Positions 5,254 through 7,093 of a stretch of DNA of 7,093 nucleotides are shown in pieces. Both the position numbers and the translations under genes were made by a program. Within the stretch, counting starts at the first letter, position 1. Each line of letters begins with the position of its first letter. The notes below the pieces were generated by a model, which worked only from the letters and a program-made list of their open reading frames with translations, ran no database searches and was not told the origin of the DNA. This DNA comes from Anaerolineales bacterium UBA6668 (GTDB taxonomy: Bacteria; Chloroflexota; Anaerolineae; Anaerolineales; UBA6668): assembly GCA_002455215.1 (NCBI GenBank), contig DKKK01000033.1, forward strand, positions 4,323-11,415, given 5' to 3'.

Positions 5254-5589
5254 TTACTTTTTCTTTTCTTTGGGTTTTGGCAACATTTTTACAATAAAAC
5301 CCATCACTTTGCCGGGCTTGCCAGGAGCGGCAGGTTTGCGAAAGCGATTCCAGGCGGGTTTCAGCCACAGCCACAAGCCCAGAACAGTCCCCACGACGCC
5401 CATAAACACATACGAGCTGAATCTTTGGTAGGGCAAAACTTGCACATTGCCATCCAAGGCGGCTTTTGCCATCGCCGCCTGCTTTTCGGAGAGCGCGGCA
5501 GAGTTGGCAATGCCAAAGACGACAACAACCGATATACTGACTAACAGCAAGAACAATCCAACACGGAGCTTAAAATCTTCATCTGGCAT
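5254..5589 (-). CDS. Small two-segment membrane protein of unknown function
   Basis: This 111-residue protein has two hydrophobic segments, at about 8-27 (VGLFLLLVSISVVVVFGIA) and 58-77 (SSYVFMGVVGTVLGLWLWLK), joined by a loop of about 30 residues. The C-terminal tail (about 79-111) is rich in Lys, Arg and Pro and ends in KPKEKKK; by the positive-inside rule it should face the cytosol, with the loop outside. No family is recognised. The frame is open further upstream, but the ATG at 5589 lies five bases after the stop of the preceding membrane-protein gene, whereas longer versions would overlap it heavily. It is likely the last gene of the endonuclease-like/membrane-protein operon. No Shine-Dalgarno sequence is clear, so coupling is likely. 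Confidence 0.75.
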   Translation of the reverse strand: MPDEDFKLRVGLFLLLVSISVVVVFGIANSAALSEKQAAMAKAALDGNVQVLPYQRFSSYVFMGVVGTVLGLWLWLKPAWNRFRKPAAPGKPGKVMGFIVKMLPKPKEKKK

Positions 5590-5594
5590 GGCAG

Positions 5595-6452
5595 TTAGGG
5601 TAAACGACGAAATGCAAACTGTAATGAAATTAACAATGCAATTCCCCCAACCACCAAATATTCGAGCATAGAACGGGTGTTGAGCACACTCTTGGTTTGC
5701 TGGAGTACCACCCCATAAATAATGTAGAACAAGCACAATAGGACTAAGCCCGCCCCAATAGACGGGATAAACCAATAATTCAGCGCCCACATAGCTTGTC
5801 CCAACAGTAAAGCCACCACTCCTGCGCCCCAAATGCCATTGGTGCCACTGACTTGGTTCAGGCGAAACAGGCGCAGTGACACTAGAAAGGTGGTCAGTAA
5901 GGCGGCGGTTGCGTTAATGGCGGCGCGTGCGCCAGTGTAGTGCAACCAGCCGTACAGGCTCATCATTACCAGATAGGATAGGATGGTCAAGCCGGTACGG
6001 GCGGTATCGTAGTTGGCATCGCGTGGGTAAAGTGTAATATATTCCGCCACCAATATCAAGGTGAGAAAAATTGCCGCTAGAATTAGCTCAATCCACAACA
6101 GAGGACCTGGTGGGGTTTGATTAATCAAGGAAACCAACCCCAACGATGCCGTACTGGGCAGTACCCAGTGTAGGAATGTGCGCGTGCCGATAGGCTTGCC
6201 TTGTAGCCCCGGGTGACGGCGAAACATCGCATCGGAGCCACTACCCACCAAAAGCGCGACCAGAATGGCTAGGATAGTCTCCCCATTAATATCTAAGCCG
6301 ATGGATGAACCAAATAAGGATGTTTGTACGGTGCGGGTGGGTAATTGCACCAATTGAGATGCCACAAAGCCCAGCATAACCACAGCCATGAGAATGCTCA
6401 GACGGTCAACATCGGGGAAATAGCGGTTTTTGGAACTGGTAGGTTGTAACAT
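5595..6452 (-). CDS. Polytopic inner-membrane protein of unknown function
   Basis: This 285-residue protein has about eight or nine hydrophobic segments, near residues 18-37, 55-70, 95-110, 119-140, 154-172, 178-196, 207-226, 231-252 and 263-281. Short loops separate them and no large soluble domain is present. Charged motifs such as FRRHPGLQGKPIGTR (77-91) and YPRDANYDTAR (142-152) lie in loops. No transporter or enzyme signature is seen. It could belong to a domain-of-unknown-function family of Chloroflexota membrane proteins (DUF5656 would be one to test), but this is a guess. It starts seven bases after the stop of the endonuclease IV-like gene and ends five bases before the small membrane-protein gene, so the three are likely one operon. 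No clear Shine-Dalgarno sequence precedes the ATG. Confidence 0.8.
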   Translation of the reverse strand: MLQPTSSKNRYFPDVDRLSILMAVVMLGFVASQLVQLPTRTVQTSLFGSSIGLDINGETILAILVALLVGSGSDAMFRRHPGLQGKPIGTRTFLHWVLPSTASLGLVSLINQTPPGPLLWIELILAAIFLTLILVAEYITLYPRDANYDTARTGLTILSYLVMMSLYGWLHYTGARAAINATAALLTTFLVSLRLFRLNQVSGTNGIWGAGVVALLLGQAMWALNYWFIPSIGAGLVLLCLFYIIYGVVLQQTKSVLNTRSMLEYLVVGGIALLISLQFAFRRLP

Positions 6453-6459
6453 TGTAGAT

Positions 6460-7093
6460 TTATGCAGTTGCTTGGGTCAGGCTTTGCCAAGTTTGTCTCA
6501 ATAGCTGTGCATCCTGCTCCATCACCGGGCATTCGCATACCATACGCCCACCACAGCCGTTTTCCGCCAAGGCTTGCAAGAAATCACGGTAGCGAAACTC
6601 GCTTTCTGCAAACATTAGGTGATGTTTTTCGCCCTTTTCGCCGTAGGCAATGCCCGAAATGTGAATATGAAAAGCCTGCAAGGCGGGTGTACCCAATGCG
6701 GTACGGATGGTTTCTACAACCGCGCGAAAGGCTTCCGGCGTGTTTAGGCTTCCATCGCCGGTGCGGGCGAACAAGTGCGAGATATCTACACAGGGCAAAA
6801 CGCCGGGAATGGCTTGTGCCATTGCCAATGTGTCACTCAAAGAGCCGAGTAGCGCACTTTTGCCCATTGTTTCCGGGCGCAAAGTGGCTGGGTTGCCTTG
6901 CTCACGTAGTTCTTCCACACAGCCCCGCAGGCGCGGAATGGCAATTTCAAGTACTTTTTCGGCAGGTTGGGCAAAATAGGAACCGGGATGAAAGATAATA
7001 TCCGTTGCGCCAGCCAAATTACCAAAGTGAGCGGCATCCATCAAGCGTTTGCGGCTTTTGGGCCACTCTTCAGCGGTGGCGTTTAGGTTAATA
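6460..7093 (-). CDS. Endonuclease IV-like TIM-barrel protein (5' end beyond the window)
   Basis: The 210 visible residues are the C-terminal part of an AP endonuclease family 2 (Nfo-like) TIM barrel. The frame stays open to the right edge and already reads as family sequence there (INLNATAEEW), so the TTG and ATG near 7044-7039 are not the real start. Visible counterparts of E. coli Nfo metal ligands, numbered from the edge, are H35 (FHPGSY), E74 (RPETMGK), D103 and H106 (CVDISH), H142 (FHIHISG), E155 and H157 (GEKHH; Glu replaces the usual Asp) and E187 (CECP). The first ligand His lies off-window. Nfo cleaves DNA at abasic sites, but archaeal-like members with this HIHISG/GEKHH pattern are less well characterised, so sugar isomerase-type or other hydrolase activity cannot be excluded. 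Two membrane-protein genes follow closely. Confidence 0.85.
   Translation of the reverse strand, partial: INLNATAEEWPKSRKRLMDAAHFGNLAGATDIIFHPGSYFAQPAEKVLEIAIPRLRGCVEELREQGNPATLRPETMGKSALLGSLSDTLAMAQAIPGVLPCVDISHLFARTGDGSLNTPEAFRAVVETIRTALGTPALQAFHIHISGIAYGEKGEKHHLMFAESEFRYRDFLQALAENGCGGRMVCECPVMEQDAQLLRQTWQSLTQATA

Noticed and set aside
5590..5832. Longer version of the small membrane protein starting near 5832
   Set aside because: It would overlap the preceding membrane-protein gene by over 200 bases. The ATG at 5589 sits five bases after that gene's stop and gives a clean N-terminal membrane segment.

Overview
This 7.1 kb window looks like a bacterial chromosome segment of roughly balanced G+C. 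The best guess for the source is a member of the Chloroflexota. That guess rests on two things: the lipoprotein with a Thr/Pro/Ser-rich stretch straight after the lipidated cysteine (common in that phylum), and a fabF-rnc pair carried apart from acpP. It is an inference; no rRNA or other marker settles it. I see no tRNA, rRNA, CRISPR array, insertion sequence or integrase.

Layout. Positions 1-282 are a leader region, perhaps with the last codons of an upstream gene. Two plus-strand genes follow, joined by an ATGA overlap: a three-domain SRPBCC-PDZ-DinB protein (283-1470) and a small lipoprotein (1467-1991). A 55-base convergent gap separates them from minus-strand genes. Reading on the minus strand from right to left, one unit is an endonuclease IV-like TIM-barrel protein (cut off by the right edge), a polytopic membrane protein (6452-5595) and a small two-segment membrane protein (5589-5254). 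Then comes a 332-base intergenic region, then fabF (4921-3689), rnc (3689-2961) and an RmlD-like sugar-nucleotide reductase (2949-2047). Spacings of -1 to 11 bases inside both minus-strand groups suggest operons.

How the genes fit together. FabF elongates fatty acids, RNase III processes double-stranded RNA, and the RmlD-like protein would act in deoxysugar or cell-envelope sugar synthesis. The first unit pairs a multi-domain cytosolic protein with a surface lipoprotein, both of unknown role. The nuclease/membrane-protein unit has one recognisable activity and two unknown membrane partners.

The most notable signal is non-coding. The regions upstream of the SRPBCC gene and of fabF share a 14-base motif, CCGTGTCGAATATA: three copies match at 13 or 14 of 14 positions and two are degenerate. 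Both regions also carry a CACGTG palindrome just upstream of an AT-rich -10-like hexamer, preceded by a similar T-rich/A-rich stretch. This suggests that one regulator controls both units. Other points of interest are the unusual domain fusion, a Ser in place of a usual metal-binding Asp in RNase III, and a perfect 9-base-arm inverted repeat upstream of fabF.
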